Source: an uncultured cyanobacterium (GTDB lineage Bacteria > Cyanobacteriota > Cyanobacteriia > Cyanobacteriales > Nostocaceae). From it: a stretch of DNA of 64,000 bases. Each line of letters starts with the position of its first letter. The first letter of the stretch is position 1. This document shows positions 1-8,551 of this stretch, in pieces. The translations under genes were made by a program, and so were the position numbers. The stretch covers positions 62,001-126,000 of the forward strand of contig CAIVAU010000141.1 of NCBI GenBank assembly GCA_903903925.1, in the 5' to 3' direction. Under the pieces are notes generated by a model, which was not told where the DNA came from, ran no database searches, and saw nothing but the letters and a program-made list of their open reading frames with translations.

Positions 1-3000
1 CCATTTATAACCTAAGCGATAGGTAGCTCGCATCTGTGCTAGGTTTACCATAGTTGTACCTACTAAATCGTTTGCTAAATAAGAGGTGCTGTTACGGAAG
101 GCGTACTTTCCGTAAAATTCCCATTGCCAATTTGGTGCATAAACTGCTTCTAGGGCGAAGGTGGTATCTTCGGAACCTGTACCACTCCCGAAAAGGATTG
201 TGTCAGGAATTGTTGAAGGGTTTTTACGGTATTGATAACTTAGTAAGGCGTTGAATTTATCGCTCTTTGGATCGCGATAAGCTAAACCAACTTTGAAGTT
301 GATTGTGTCTCCTAATCCAATCAGTTTTTGGTTGGAAGCGTTTGCTTGTTGGTAACGAACTAAGGCTGTCAATGCTGGGGATATTTTACCGAGTGCACCT
401 GCGGTAATCACTGTGTTGGAACCAGCAGATGAGGTGCGATACTCATAACGGGCGCTGGCTTGGAAGTCGGGATTATCTGTGTATTCTAAGCCGACACTGT
501 AGCTATCGCCACCACCAAAACCTATGGATGATGCACTTTGACCAGGTGCAAAGGGTTGGGCAAATTGGCGTCCTGCGGCGGTATTTGCAAAAAAGTTCCC
601 AAAAACGTGTTCGTAAGCAGTTCGGAGGCGTAATCCAGGTGCTAAAGCCCACTGGTTATTGAGTCCGATCGCCCCTTGTGTGGTGATTTCGTTGGCACCA
701 CCCAAAATTTCGTAGCGACCTGTTAATGTTGTCCCATTACCAATTTTATGTTCACCATTAATACTTAAGCTTGTGATGGAGTTACCGTTTAATTGTCCAC
801 GTGTATAAAATTGTTGTCCTAAAGCAATATTCACCCCAGGCATCACTCCCCAGTTTAACCCTAAAACTGTTCTATCTGGATAGACAGTATCTGTTTTTGA
901 AGATAAAGTTAATTCGTTTTGAGCGAGAAAAGTCAGATTTTTAGTTAAAGGATAAGTAAAACGCGATCGCAATTGATCTGAAGTACTATTAGTTTGGGGA
1001 GATATCCGGTCTTGGCGATCGCGATTAATCCAGTCTACGGCTAAGTTGCCTTTACCAAAATGTTGTTCGATCCCAAATGAAGTTGTTGTTAGAGAATTAT
1101 CAACTTTGCTCCCAGCTATCGCTTGAGTGCGTGGTGTTAACAAGTCACTTAATGTATCCAATGGCTGCGGTGCAATCCCAAAATCAACTTCGTGGTCATA
1201 CTGAAATCTTAAATTAGTACTTTGAGAAACTTTAGCTGTAATTTGTGCGCCGTAACGCGTTTGTCCTGGAACAAAGCTGATGGTGGCATCGTTAGCAAAA
1301 CCTGTATCTGCAAATCGATAATAGGCATTAGCGTGAATTCCTGGAGTAATTTGACCTGCAGCTTCTATCCGCCAAGCCTCACCACTCACCAACCCTACAA
1401 CATCAGATTTATTTGTAGAATGGGCGTATTCAGCAATCAATTTACCTTGAGAACCAAGAGCAATTTGTCCATCGGCACCGTACAATTCAAAATTTCGTAC
1501 GCCTTGATTTTCTTTAAAATAAGTTGTACCAACCCAACTTTCTCTATCAATATTACGAGACAAATTGTATTGTAATCTTCCTGCATAGATACTACTCGTT
1601 GAACCAGAATCTTGATATTGGTAAGTAGCAACAATTTTTCTGACTAGAACATTTCCATTCTGATCAATATCGGTGCGTAATACAGGCTGATGGAATAGGA
1701 TAGTCCCACGATTATAGTCGATGTCGTAGTCTACACCTCTATTCAATTGTTGTACGGCAACGATAGTTCCAGGACGATTCAGTTCTTCCAATTCAAGGGA
1801 TATATTTTCACTACCAGCAACTAACAATCTCCGAGATAAGAAGTAATAACCACTCGTACCGTCAGGTGCGACAGTATCCCGTTGAAAACCTTGGACGTTA
1901 TTACCGTAAAAACCCGTAATTTGTAAATTCCCTAAGTTATAATTTGCTTTTAACCCGTGTAAATCGCGAGTGATGGAGGTGAATTGCTGGGAAGACCGAG
2001 CAAACTCTTGAGTATGGTAATCACCCCACATCGCATAGTCAGGACTACCTCCACGAATTGAACTCGGACGTTCAAGGCGGACATAGACGCTATCCGTTGA
2101 AGGTGTCGTAGCCTCAACTTTTGAGCTATCGCCATAAACAGGATAATTTTGCTCGTTGAATTGATAAGTCCCAAATAACCGATTATTACTATTACTATTA
2201 CAATCACAGTTAATTGGGTGATCGCTATTATAAGCGCCAGTAAACAACCAATTTCCAACCTTCCCAGTTGCAAAAATCGCCGAATGGAAATCTAATTGAG
2301 TGCGATTATTTTTATCTGGTGGCAAAAAACTACTTAAACTACCATAATAATCAGTACCTCTCGCCCCTAACCGCACATCAATCACCCCAGTTACCAAACT
2401 CGGACGTAACGCCGTTTTGAAATCTAACTGAGTGTAAGCCTCCAAATCTCCACTGACTGCGCGAATTCGCACAGTTTGTGCTTTCAATTCCGAACGCAGA
2501 GTTGCTGTAAATTCCCCATTTTTCACTGCAACGTGAAATCCTGGTTGATCGGGCTTAAGATTTTTACCAACAAACTCTCCAGCCGTCGCAGCTAAAGCGA
2601 CTATTCCATTTCGATTTGACCGAACACCATTTTGATCGATGAGTTCACCGCGAATCGTCGCCGTTGAACGTCCATCAGCAGGAATTTGTGATTCGATAGT
2701 ATTGAGTTTTAACTTTTTCGGCGCACCTCGTACCATCACTTTGATCGTCACTGGGAGTAATGCACTATCTACAATTTGAGCCGAAATCGTATTCTCTCCT
2801 TCCTGCAATGACACACCATACCAAGTTTGTTTGATGAATTTAGTCGTTGCATCAGTTTCGGTACGTCCAATTAAAGAAGGATTGACTAACTGTCCATTGA
2901 CTCGCAGTTCTACTTTACTACCTGAGAGAAATTGAATAACGACATCGGTAGCTGGTCTATCAGCGATCGCATTAGGAGTAGGACTAATAATTTGGATGAT

Positions 3001-3117
3001 AGGAACGGAATTAACTTGTATCTGATTTTCTAGTTTTTCAGCGGCGATCGCGGGGTGGGTCACAAATCCCCAACCTCCCATCAATATGAACAAACTGAAA
3101 TAAAGTAATTTCTTCAT
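1..3117 (-). CDS. Large outer-membrane beta-barrel surface protein (partial, C-terminus beyond window)
   Basis: An open frame of 1039 codons runs from the ATG at 3117 to base 1 with no stop, so the C-terminus is missing. A signal peptide (about residues 1-25, MKKLLYFSLFILMGG) is followed by Ig-like domains; residues about 140-215 resemble an invasin-type Big_1 domain (PADGRSTATIRGELID). From about residue 230 the protein is built of alternating polar/aromatic strands (GLEYTDNPDFQASARYEYR) typical of a large outer-membrane barrel. The ATG overlaps the stop of the upstream gene in ATGA, so the two are probably translationally coupled. Its place after three DUF11-type secreted proteins suggests it anchors or exports them; that is inference. 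I do not recognise a named family. Confidence 0.8.
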   Translation of the reverse strand, partial: MKKLLYFSLFILMGGWGFVTHPAIAAEKLENQIQVNSVPIIQIISPTPNAIADRPATDVVIQFLSGSKVELRVNGQLVNPSLIGRTETDATTKFIKQTWYGVSLQEGENTISAQIVDSALLPVTIKVMVRGAPKKLKLNTIESQIPADGRSTATIRGELIDQNGVRSNRNGIVALAATAGEFVGKNLKPDQPGFHVAVKNGEFTATLRSELKAQTVRIRAVSGDLEAYTQLDFKTALRPSLVTGVIDVRLGARGTDYYGSLSSFLPPDKNNRTQLDFHSAIFATGKVGNWLFTGAYNSDHPINCDCNSNSNNRLFGTYQFNEQNYPVYGDSSKVEATTPSTDSVYVRLERPSSIRGGSPDYAMWGDYHTQEFARSSQQFTSITRDLHGLKANYNLGNLQITGFYGNNVQGFQRDTVAPDGTSGYYFLSRRLLVAGSENISLELEELNRPGTIVAVQQLNRGVDYDIDYNRGTILFHQPVLRTDIDQNGNVLVRKIVATYQYQDSGSTSSIYAGRLQYNLSRNIDRESWVGTTYFKENQGVRNFELYGADGQIALGSQGKLIAEYAHSTNKSDVVGLVSGEAWRIEAAGQITPGIHANAYYRFADTGFANDATISFVPGQTRYGAQITAKVSQSTNLRFQYDHEVDFGIAPQPLDTLSDLLTPRTQAIAGSKVDNSLTTTSFGIEQHFGKGNLAVDWINRDRQDRISPQTNSTSDQLRSRFTYPLTKNLTFLAQNELTLSSKTDTVYPDRTVLGLNWGVMPGVNIALGQQFYTRGQLNGNSITSLSINGEHKIGNGTTLTGRYEILGGANEITTQGAIGLNNQWALAPGLRLRTAYEHVFGNFFANTAAGRQFAQPFAPGQSASSIGFGGGDSYSVGLEYTDNPDFQASARYEYRTSSAGSNTVITAGALGKISPALTALVRYQQANASNQKLIGLGDTINFKVGLAYRDPKSDKFNALLSYQYRKNPSTIPDTILFGSGTGSEDTTFALEAVYAPNWQWEFYGKYAFRNSTSYLANDLVGTTMVNLAQMRATYRLGYKW

Positions 3118-4559
3118 TTATTCACCCCTGTTGCAGAGATGGGCATCACCCCAAAATTCATCCTCCCCAATCCACCAGGTTCCAACCGCACCAAGCGAGA
3201 TTGACTATTACGTTCACGGAATTTATGATTCGGAGCTAAAGTATAACCAGGAACACCAGTCAAATCTAATACACCTGTGTGGACACCAGGTATAACATTA
3301 ATAACAGAAAAAACACCACGATCATCAGTAGTAATACGATTACCGTTCTCTAAATAAATGACTGCGTTAGGAACTCCAGGTTCATTATTTTGTTGTTCAC
3401 CATCAAAATTCTTATCAATAAAAACTCGACCAATAATCGTACCGCAATCACTAGTAATACCTGGTTGAACTTGGAGTTGATAATTGACGGGTCCATCTTT
3501 AACTATCAAACTATTATCAACTCGCTGTCCGTTGACAATTGCCGTGTTGATACCATTACCACGAATAGCATCACCGTTAAGTTGAGCAGCGTAGGCAATA
3601 TTCAGAACTTGTCCACTAGGGATAGTAGCATCAGTTTTAAAGGTGATTGTTGTACCACTTTTACTAGAAGCGATCGTGATTATATTATTGTTAAGTTCAC
3701 CTTTAACAGACTTCGCTAAAAAGCTGAATCCTAAAGGTAAAACATCAGTAATGACTACATGATTTAAAGAGACTTCAGCAATATTTTTAATTGAAAGACG
3801 GTAAATTGCTGTATCACCTGGTTGAGCAGTTGCGCGATCGCCGGATTTAGTAATCTGGACTTGGTGGGGTTGACACATCGCCGAGGAAAAATTGAAAGCA
3901 AAGAACTCCAATCCCACAGTTTGGGAATTGGAAATCACGGCAATATTGTTTGTAAAAGTAGTATCTCCGGTAGTTGTGATTGGTTGACCATCTAAAGAAG
4001 TTGCAATATAACGAACAATACTATTACTGTGAGCAAGAATTTGAATTTTAACTCGCCGTTGACTATAAATTGAGTTTGACGGTGGATTAATCACCAAAAT
4101 ATAAACTTTTCCTGGGTCAGTTTGACCTTTATTTGGATCTAATAAAAAGTTGTAACCACCCAATGGATTTTGGTTCGTCAAATTATAAGGATTCGTATTA
4201 GTCACATTTGGTTGTACTCCGGTAGTAGCTTGTGTCGGAGTCAGAGAAACTAATCTGCCTAATTCTGTTTGAGTCGAGTCACCAGATAACGGTTCATATA
4301 AACCAACAGAAAAACCAGTGTAATCCGGAATAACTTGTCCATTACAACCGAGGATTCGTCCAAAAGGATCATTCAAAGGTTGAGGAATTGCTACAAGTTT
4401 GCCAGAACTATTTTGATATATGTTTTTTGCCGAATCTGTATAACTATAGCTAGCTTGATTTGTAAACGAAGTTTGAGCATTCGCAGACATAGTACTTTGG
4501 CACAAGCTAGTCACTAAAATACTTGTTGCTACTCGAAACCAATAACTGTGATTTTTCAT
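3114..4559 (-). CDS. Secreted DUF11 / SdrD B-like domain protein
   Basis: 481 residues with a signal peptide (MKNHSYWFRVATSILVTSLC, cleavage near ANAQ). Residues about 235-345 form a DUF11-type domain (TAQPGDTAIYRLSIKN, then VVITDVLPLGFSF), and about 372-475 an SdrD B-like carboxypeptidase-regulatory-type domain (GRVFIDKNFDGEQQNNEPGV, then TTDDRGVFSV). Such domains are stalk modules of bacterial surface proteins. It lies in a minus-strand run with two other DUF11-like genes and overlaps the beta-barrel gene by 4 bp. Role inferred: extracellular or periplasmic-side structural partner of the barrel. No catalytic motif is seen. Confidence 0.85.
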   Translation of the reverse strand: MKNHSYWFRVATSILVTSLCQSTMSANAQTSFTNQASYSYTDSAKNIYQNSSGKLVAIPQPLNDPFGRILGCNGQVIPDYTGFSVGLYEPLSGDSTQTELGRLVSLTPTQATTGVQPNVTNTNPYNLTNQNPLGGYNFLLDPNKGQTDPGKVYILVINPPSNSIYSQRRVKIQILAHSNSIVRYIATSLDGQPITTTGDTTFTNNIAVISNSQTVGLEFFAFNFSSAMCQPHQVQITKSGDRATAQPGDTAIYRLSIKNIAEVSLNHVVITDVLPLGFSFLAKSVKGELNNNIITIASSKSGTTITFKTDATIPSGQVLNIAYAAQLNGDAIRGNGINTAIVNGQRVDNSLIVKDGPVNYQLQVQPGITSDCGTIIGRVFIDKNFDGEQQNNEPGVPNAVIYLENGNRITTDDRGVFSVINVIPGVHTGVLDLTGVPGYTLAPNHKFRERNSQSRLVRLEPGGLGRMNFGVMPISATGVNK

Positions 4560-4573
4560 AGTATAGAATTTAG

Positions 4574-4679
4574 GAGTCAGGAGTCAGGATTTAGCTTGGG
4601 AATTCTCTGCAACTAGTGAATGAATAAAGGGGTCTCAATCTTCAACAAAAGTGATTCCTAACTCCTAACTCCTGATTCC
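4574..4679. repeat. Inverted STRR pair between surface-protein genes
   Basis: Copies of a GTCAGGA-type heptamer at about 4574-4590 face CTCCTAA/CTCCTGA copies at about 4658-4679, so the two sets can pair. The right set ends exactly before the stop of the gene ending at 4681. It may act as an RNA hairpin between the genes. Confidence 0.6.
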
Positions 4680-4680
4680 T

Positions 4681-5202
4681 TTACTTCACCTGTGTTTGAT
4701 AAGTTCCTTTCACACTCGTCTTTGGTGCTACAACAGAAACAATCAACCGAATATTAGTGTAAGCAGTTGCTGGTGCAGGACGAGTTTCGATGTTTCCGTT
4801 GGGAAGTTTAACTTTTACGGTTGGATGTTCATTGAAAGTATGTCCACCATCAATACTGAATGTAATCTTGCTTCCTGTACTGTAATCAACATCAGCAGAT
4901 TTCAATATGTATGCCATTTGTTGCGGAATCGGCTCGTTAATAGTTAAATTTTTGACTGGGCGATCGCTCAAGTTTTGACCTGTAATCGTATAAAGTATTA
5001 CATCGTTTTTCTGAACGACAGCCCCATCTTTTAGAGATTGCCAACTTACTTTATCTTTTTGGACAATTTGCTTTTGCGCATCCAAATTCAAGTGGACTTG
5101 TGGTTGGCTTTGAATATTTTCCGCAGTTGCAGCACTCCAGAGATGAGGAACTGCTGCAATTGCTGCTGTAAGTCCTATACCTGCAATCAAAATTCGTTTC
5201 AT
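4681..5202 (-). CDS. Small secreted DUF11-like protein
   Basis: 173 residues. Signal peptide at the N-terminus (MKRILIAGIGLTAAIAAVPH, cleavage near ATAEN). The rest is one DUF11-like beta-sandwich (GAVVQKNDVILYTITGQNLS, then LTINEPIPQQM). It lies between a long DUF11 protein upstream and the DUF11/SdrD-B protein downstream, all on the minus strand. Function unknown; probably a small subunit or chaperone-like partner of the same surface structure (inference). Confidence 0.8.
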   Translation of the reverse strand: MKRILIAGIGLTAAIAAVPHLWSAATAENIQSQPQVHLNLDAQKQIVQKDKVSWQSLKDGAVVQKNDVILYTITGQNLSDRPVKNLTINEPIPQQMAYILKSADVDYSTGSKITFSIDGGHTFNEHPTVKVKLPNGNIETRPAPATAYTNIRLIVSVVAPKTSVKGTYQTQVK

Positions 5203-5230
5203 AATTACCTCTTAGCCTGTCAAAATCGTT

Positions 5231-5262
5231 TTGTTCGTTCGTAGTTTGCGCTGAAGGGCAAA
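5231..5262. repeat. Dispersed repeat with TTCGTAGT core
   Basis: A short block with TTCGTTCGTAGTTTGCGC, related to blocks at 5331, 28642 (opposite strand) and 60338. The outer TTCG(T)..GTAGT part is shared and the following sequence varies. It lies upstream of the small DUF11 gene. Confidence 0.45.
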
Positions 5263-5291
5263 AACTGTAACGGCGGAGAGACCCCGCCCCT

Positions 5292-5403
5292 ACTAGTGCT
5301 CTGTGTCATTAATTTTGACGGGTTCGTAGTGTGAGCGTCTCGCTCACGAAGCGAGCTTTCCGGCTCGCACTACCCATCAAAATTAATGACATGGACTACT
5401 AGT
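5292..5403. mobile_element. MITE-like palindromic element overlapping a stop codon
   Basis: About 112 bp bounded by ACTAGT at both ends. Arms beginning ACTAGT, then TGTCATTAATTTTGA and GGGT, occur inverted on the other side; the inner part is a second hairpin (GTAGTGTGAGC and GCTCGCACTAC). No coding capacity. The right-hand ACTAGT supplies the TAG stop (5399-5401) of the long DUF11 gene. Non-autonomous element or repeat-derived terminator. Confidence 0.65.
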
Positions 5404-7867
5404 TCACCTTGCGTTGGAAGGTGAATGTTTGCGATTGACCTGGTGCAACTTGACCAGGTACCGTGTCAACATACTTGGTTACGTCAGTAGTGACAGTTGT
5501 TCCTGTTTGGTCACTTGCAGTGTTTGTTGCTGGGTTACCACTGAAGAATGAGATATTTCCACTACCAGAATCTTGAGCAGTGCCAGTAATATTACTAGTA
5601 TCGATGACACCATTGTTATCATTATCTAATGCCCAATTATTCGGATTTTGAGTACCATCTTCCGTAATCACCACATTACTAGCATTCAAAATGATATTGC
5701 CTGTTCCAGCTTGGGGGGTAGAAATATTAGTGTACTGAATTTGATACTGGACGATATTTCCAGGAGCAGGATGTCTAGGCATGGTGCTGAATGTATCTTC
5801 ACCTGTTTGTACAGCAGGACCAGTCCCTTGTAACACCTTAGATTGTTTGATGAGTTGCAAGAAGCCAGTATAAATCCGGTCAATAGTGATGTTTGTTGGA
5901 TCATTTGTAGATGGGACACTACTTTGACCAGAAGTTGTAACAGGACCAATAAAGGCTGTAATCGGCACTGGGAAACCTTTCTTAATAGTAGGATCTGTAG
6001 AAAGAGGAGTTTTGTTAGGTAACTGTACTTCTACACCATAGTCAGTTTTACCGCCAGTTGCGACTCCAGGAATTTGTATTGGATTCGCAGCGCTAATTGG
6101 ATTACCGCCAACAGTACCATTTCCAGATACAAAGTTGAATTGTGTACCATCATAACTGTAAGTTGCCGATAGACTGCCATAGGTGATTGTGACTTGTGAA
6201 CCTGCGGGTAAATCACTAGGGGTTGCAGGTACTGTGGGTAGAAGGGATATATTAGCAGCACTTTGACCAGTGTTTTCAACTGTATTCGTAAAGGCTACAG
6301 CAGGGGGATTAATCAATGACCCAGGTATTGTATTCGCTGGAACCAGTGCAGACTTATTGGTAAAGTCATCATTGTTATTCGTCGGGCCAACAGCATCTGG
6401 TGCGTTAAGGGGTCCATTCAAGAGTGAGCTAGCAGCAGTAGTGATAGTGTATGAGTTAGCATCACCACCAGGTTGACTTGTACCAGTGTTATTGTTGCCT
6501 GTATCTGTATTAGTTGAAGTTAGTTTTGTCGGATCGACAGTACCAGAATCAGGCGTAGAGGATATACCATTCGTAGGACTAAAGTTGTCTGGGTTTTGGT
6601 CACCGGAATCATCTGTAATTAAGGTATTATTTGTGTCTCCTGAAGTTGTACCAAATACCTGGGCGATGTTACCAATCGTGACAGACGTGGTTGCAACACC
6701 TTGGACTGTGACTTGGATCGTAAATCCGGAAACCGTCTGACCTGTGGGGACTGAAGTAATAACAGTCGGATCGTTAATAAAACCAACCCTTGTGGCTGTA
6801 CTTATTGGTACAAGAGTGCTAACCCATTTTGCTTGGTTAGCAGTTGTGGTTGTAGGATCGGTGGTGTAGACAACCTTCCAACCAGGAGGTGCTACTGGTG
6901 TACCAGTGAGTACTGTATTGACTGGAATTGCATCAGAAACTAAGATGCGAGTCGTTGCTCCCCCATCTACAGTAATACTCGTACCAGCTAAAGGTGCAGG
7001 TGTAATGCCTGTACTTGTAACGTCGTTTTGCTCAACTCGCAAAGCTAAACCGTAAGTGACAATATCGCCATTAATCTGTTGCGAATTTCCACCATTGCTA
7101 AAGCCTGTACGAGTTTTCAAGACAGTTGCTAAAGCAACAGTTTTTGCTACACCACCAACGGCGATTTTTTGAGTCGCACTCGCTTCCCGTACTCCGTTAG
7201 CTGGATCTCCAGCTACAGCCGCATCAGGGGCATTTACAGTATAAACGTCGCCACCATCTGGAATCCGTGGTTGGTTTTGAGCATCATTTGGGGTATGACC
7301 AAGTTGGACACTAACAATATCTCCTGGGTTCGCACCAGCAGCGATAGTCACTGGAACCCTAACTTGGACAGAACTACCTGGTGCAATAGAATTAGTAATA
7401 ACTTCACTACCAGAAATAGATGTCCAAGTTGTACCACCATCGTAACTAATTTGCACAGTACCAGCAGTTCCTGGCCCTGTGACTGTCGCTAAGTTAGGAA
7501 TCCGGAACTCGGTTTTATCGTTACCAACGTTTGTTACAGTGTAGTTGTAGTAGAGGCTGTCACCAACTTTGACCTGACCACTTGGGTTAGTCGTATCTGT
7601 AATTCCGGAACCCGTCACAGTAATACCTGCAACTTTCGCCACAGTTACCGTTACTTGGTTAGAAGTCGCATTGATTGTCGTCCCTGGATTATTTGGGTCT
7701 TGATAAGTTGCAGTTGCTGTATTACTAATTGTTTTTCCTGCTGCTGTACCGTCAGCTAATACAGGTGCTACAAATTGGAAAACACCACCAGCTAATAATG
7801 CCGTTCCTACTAAAGAACGGTAAAGTTTTGAGCGTTTATTCTTTACGGATTTGCTGAGACGTTTCAC
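5399..7867 (-). CDS. Long secreted DUF11-repeat protein
   Basis: 822 residues. A basic N-terminus and hydrophobic stretch (SLVGTALLAGGVFQFVAPV) form a signal peptide with cleavage near VLADG. The mature part is rich in T, G, N and P and is made of DUF11-like beta modules (VKVGDSLYYNYTVTNVGN near residue 100; GNIVQYQIQYTN near 700). No Cys-based or catalytic motif. It is first of four minus-strand surface-protein genes. The C-terminus ends abruptly (FTFQRKVN) at a palindromic element whose end supplies the stop codon, so the original end may differ. Likely a structural component of the cell surface or sheath (inference). Confidence 0.85.
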   Translation of the reverse strand: MKRLSKSVKNKRSKLYRSLVGTALLAGGVFQFVAPVLADGTAAGKTISNTATATYQDPNNPGTTINATSNQVTVTVAKVAGITVTGSGITDTTNPSGQVKVGDSLYYNYTVTNVGNDKTEFRIPNLATVTGPGTAGTVQISYDGGTTWTSISGSEVITNSIAPGSSVQVRVPVTIAAGANPGDIVSVQLGHTPNDAQNQPRIPDGGDVYTVNAPDAAVAGDPANGVREASATQKIAVGGVAKTVALATVLKTRTGFSNGGNSQQINGDIVTYGLALRVEQNDVTSTGITPAPLAGTSITVDGGATTRILVSDAIPVNTVLTGTPVAPPGWKVVYTTDPTTTTANQAKWVSTLVPISTATRVGFINDPTVITSVPTGQTVSGFTIQVTVQGVATTSVTIGNIAQVFGTTSGDTNNTLITDDSGDQNPDNFSPTNGISSTPDSGTVDPTKLTSTNTDTGNNNTGTSQPGGDANSYTITTAASSLLNGPLNAPDAVGPTNNNDDFTNKSALVPANTIPGSLINPPAVAFTNTVENTGQSAANISLLPTVPATPSDLPAGSQVTITYGSLSATYSYDGTQFNFVSGNGTVGGNPISAANPIQIPGVATGGKTDYGVEVQLPNKTPLSTDPTIKKGFPVPITAFIGPVTTSGQSSVPSTNDPTNITIDRIYTGFLQLIKQSKVLQGTGPAVQTGEDTFSTMPRHPAPGNIVQYQIQYTNISTPQAGTGNIILNASNVVITEDGTQNPNNWALDNDNNGVIDTSNITGTAQDSGSGNISFFSGNPATNTASDQTGTTVTTDVTKYVDTVPGQVAPGQSQTFTFQRKVN

Positions 7868-8140
7868 GGTAGATGCACACTTTTTTGATAGTATTTTTTT
7901 ACATAAAATTCAACTCAAAAATTCCTGCAGGAGTTTTTGAGCTATGTCACAATACGCTTCTGTTAAGGGTAGTTAAGTATTTTACGAACCTTCAGGATGC
8001 CTTGGCTGACGACATGTCTGACGAGGAAATCTCAGCATATCCGCGATTGAGAAGATTGCCAAGAAAAGAAGCATAAAAAAGATATAACTTTCACCCGAAT
8101 TATTTATGACATGTCGAGAAGTATAACTAATCACAGAGAG

Positions 8141-8173
8141 AAATGATTTCAGTAAAAATACTAGAAATCATTT
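8141..8173. repeat. 10-bp inverted repeat
   Basis: AAATGATTTC (8141-8150) and GAAATCATTT (8164-8173) form a 10-bp stem with a 13-nt loop. Could be a hairpin in the leader of the surface locus or a binding site. Confidence 0.55.
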
Positions 8174-8180
8174 GATATTC

Positions 8181-8196
8181 TTTTGAACGTTCAAAA
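8181..8196. promoter_or_regulatory. Perfect 16-bp palindrome, operator-like
   Basis: TTTTGAACGTTCAAAA is self-complementary. It lies about 310 bp upstream of the long DUF11 gene and 355 bp upstream of thrC. A dimeric regulator could bind it; no direct evidence. Confidence 0.4.
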
Positions 8197-8326
8197 ACCT
8201 GAAATTTTCATAACTGAAATAGGACCGTTATATACAGCAAAATATATGCGTCTGTCGTCAGAATTCAGAAGTAAAAAAGGCTTTGCGTCTAGCTTTTAGG
8301 CAAAAGCATTGTACTTCACTGGAAAA

Positions 8327-8354
8327 GGGAAAGGGGTAATTTCAAGCCTTTCCC
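8327..8354. repeat. G/A-rich hairpin
   Basis: GGGAAAGG (8327-8334) pairs with CCTTTCCC (8347-8354) around a 12-nt loop. The stem resembles dispersed repeats of cyanobacterial intergenic DNA. Confidence 0.45.
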
Positions 8355-8483
8355 CTTTAACCGAATCGTATTGGGAGTACTCTTACTTTGCACCCTTCAA
8401 CGACTTCGATCGCTCTTCGGTTAATGCGTAGCGGCTAATTAAAATAGCAGCAAAATATACCAGACTAATTTTATCGGGTATGT

Positions 8484-8513
8484 TTGACGAAAAATTTTGA
8501 CCTGTGATAGTAT
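8484..8513 (+). promoter_or_regulatory. Candidate sigma70-type promoter for thrC
   Basis: TTGACG (8484-8489) and TAGTAT (8508-8513) are separated by 18 bp and lie about 40 bp before the thrC start. The -35 matches well, the -10 only partly. Confidence 0.35.
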
Positions 8514-8551
8514 CAATCCACTGTTGACGGAAATCCAGGGAAAGCTAGTTT

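Larger units (their letters stand above)
7868..8551. other. Intergenic region between divergent genes
   Basis: 684 bp between the surface-protein locus and thrC. It holds several dyads annotated separately and a candidate thrC promoter. A 67-codon frame at 7873-8076 lacks family resemblance and a clear ribosome site and is not called. Confidence 0.6.

Noticed and set aside
7873-8076. 67-codon plus-strand frame after the surface locus
   Set aside because: No family resemblance or ribosome site; begins inside the leader of the divergent gene.
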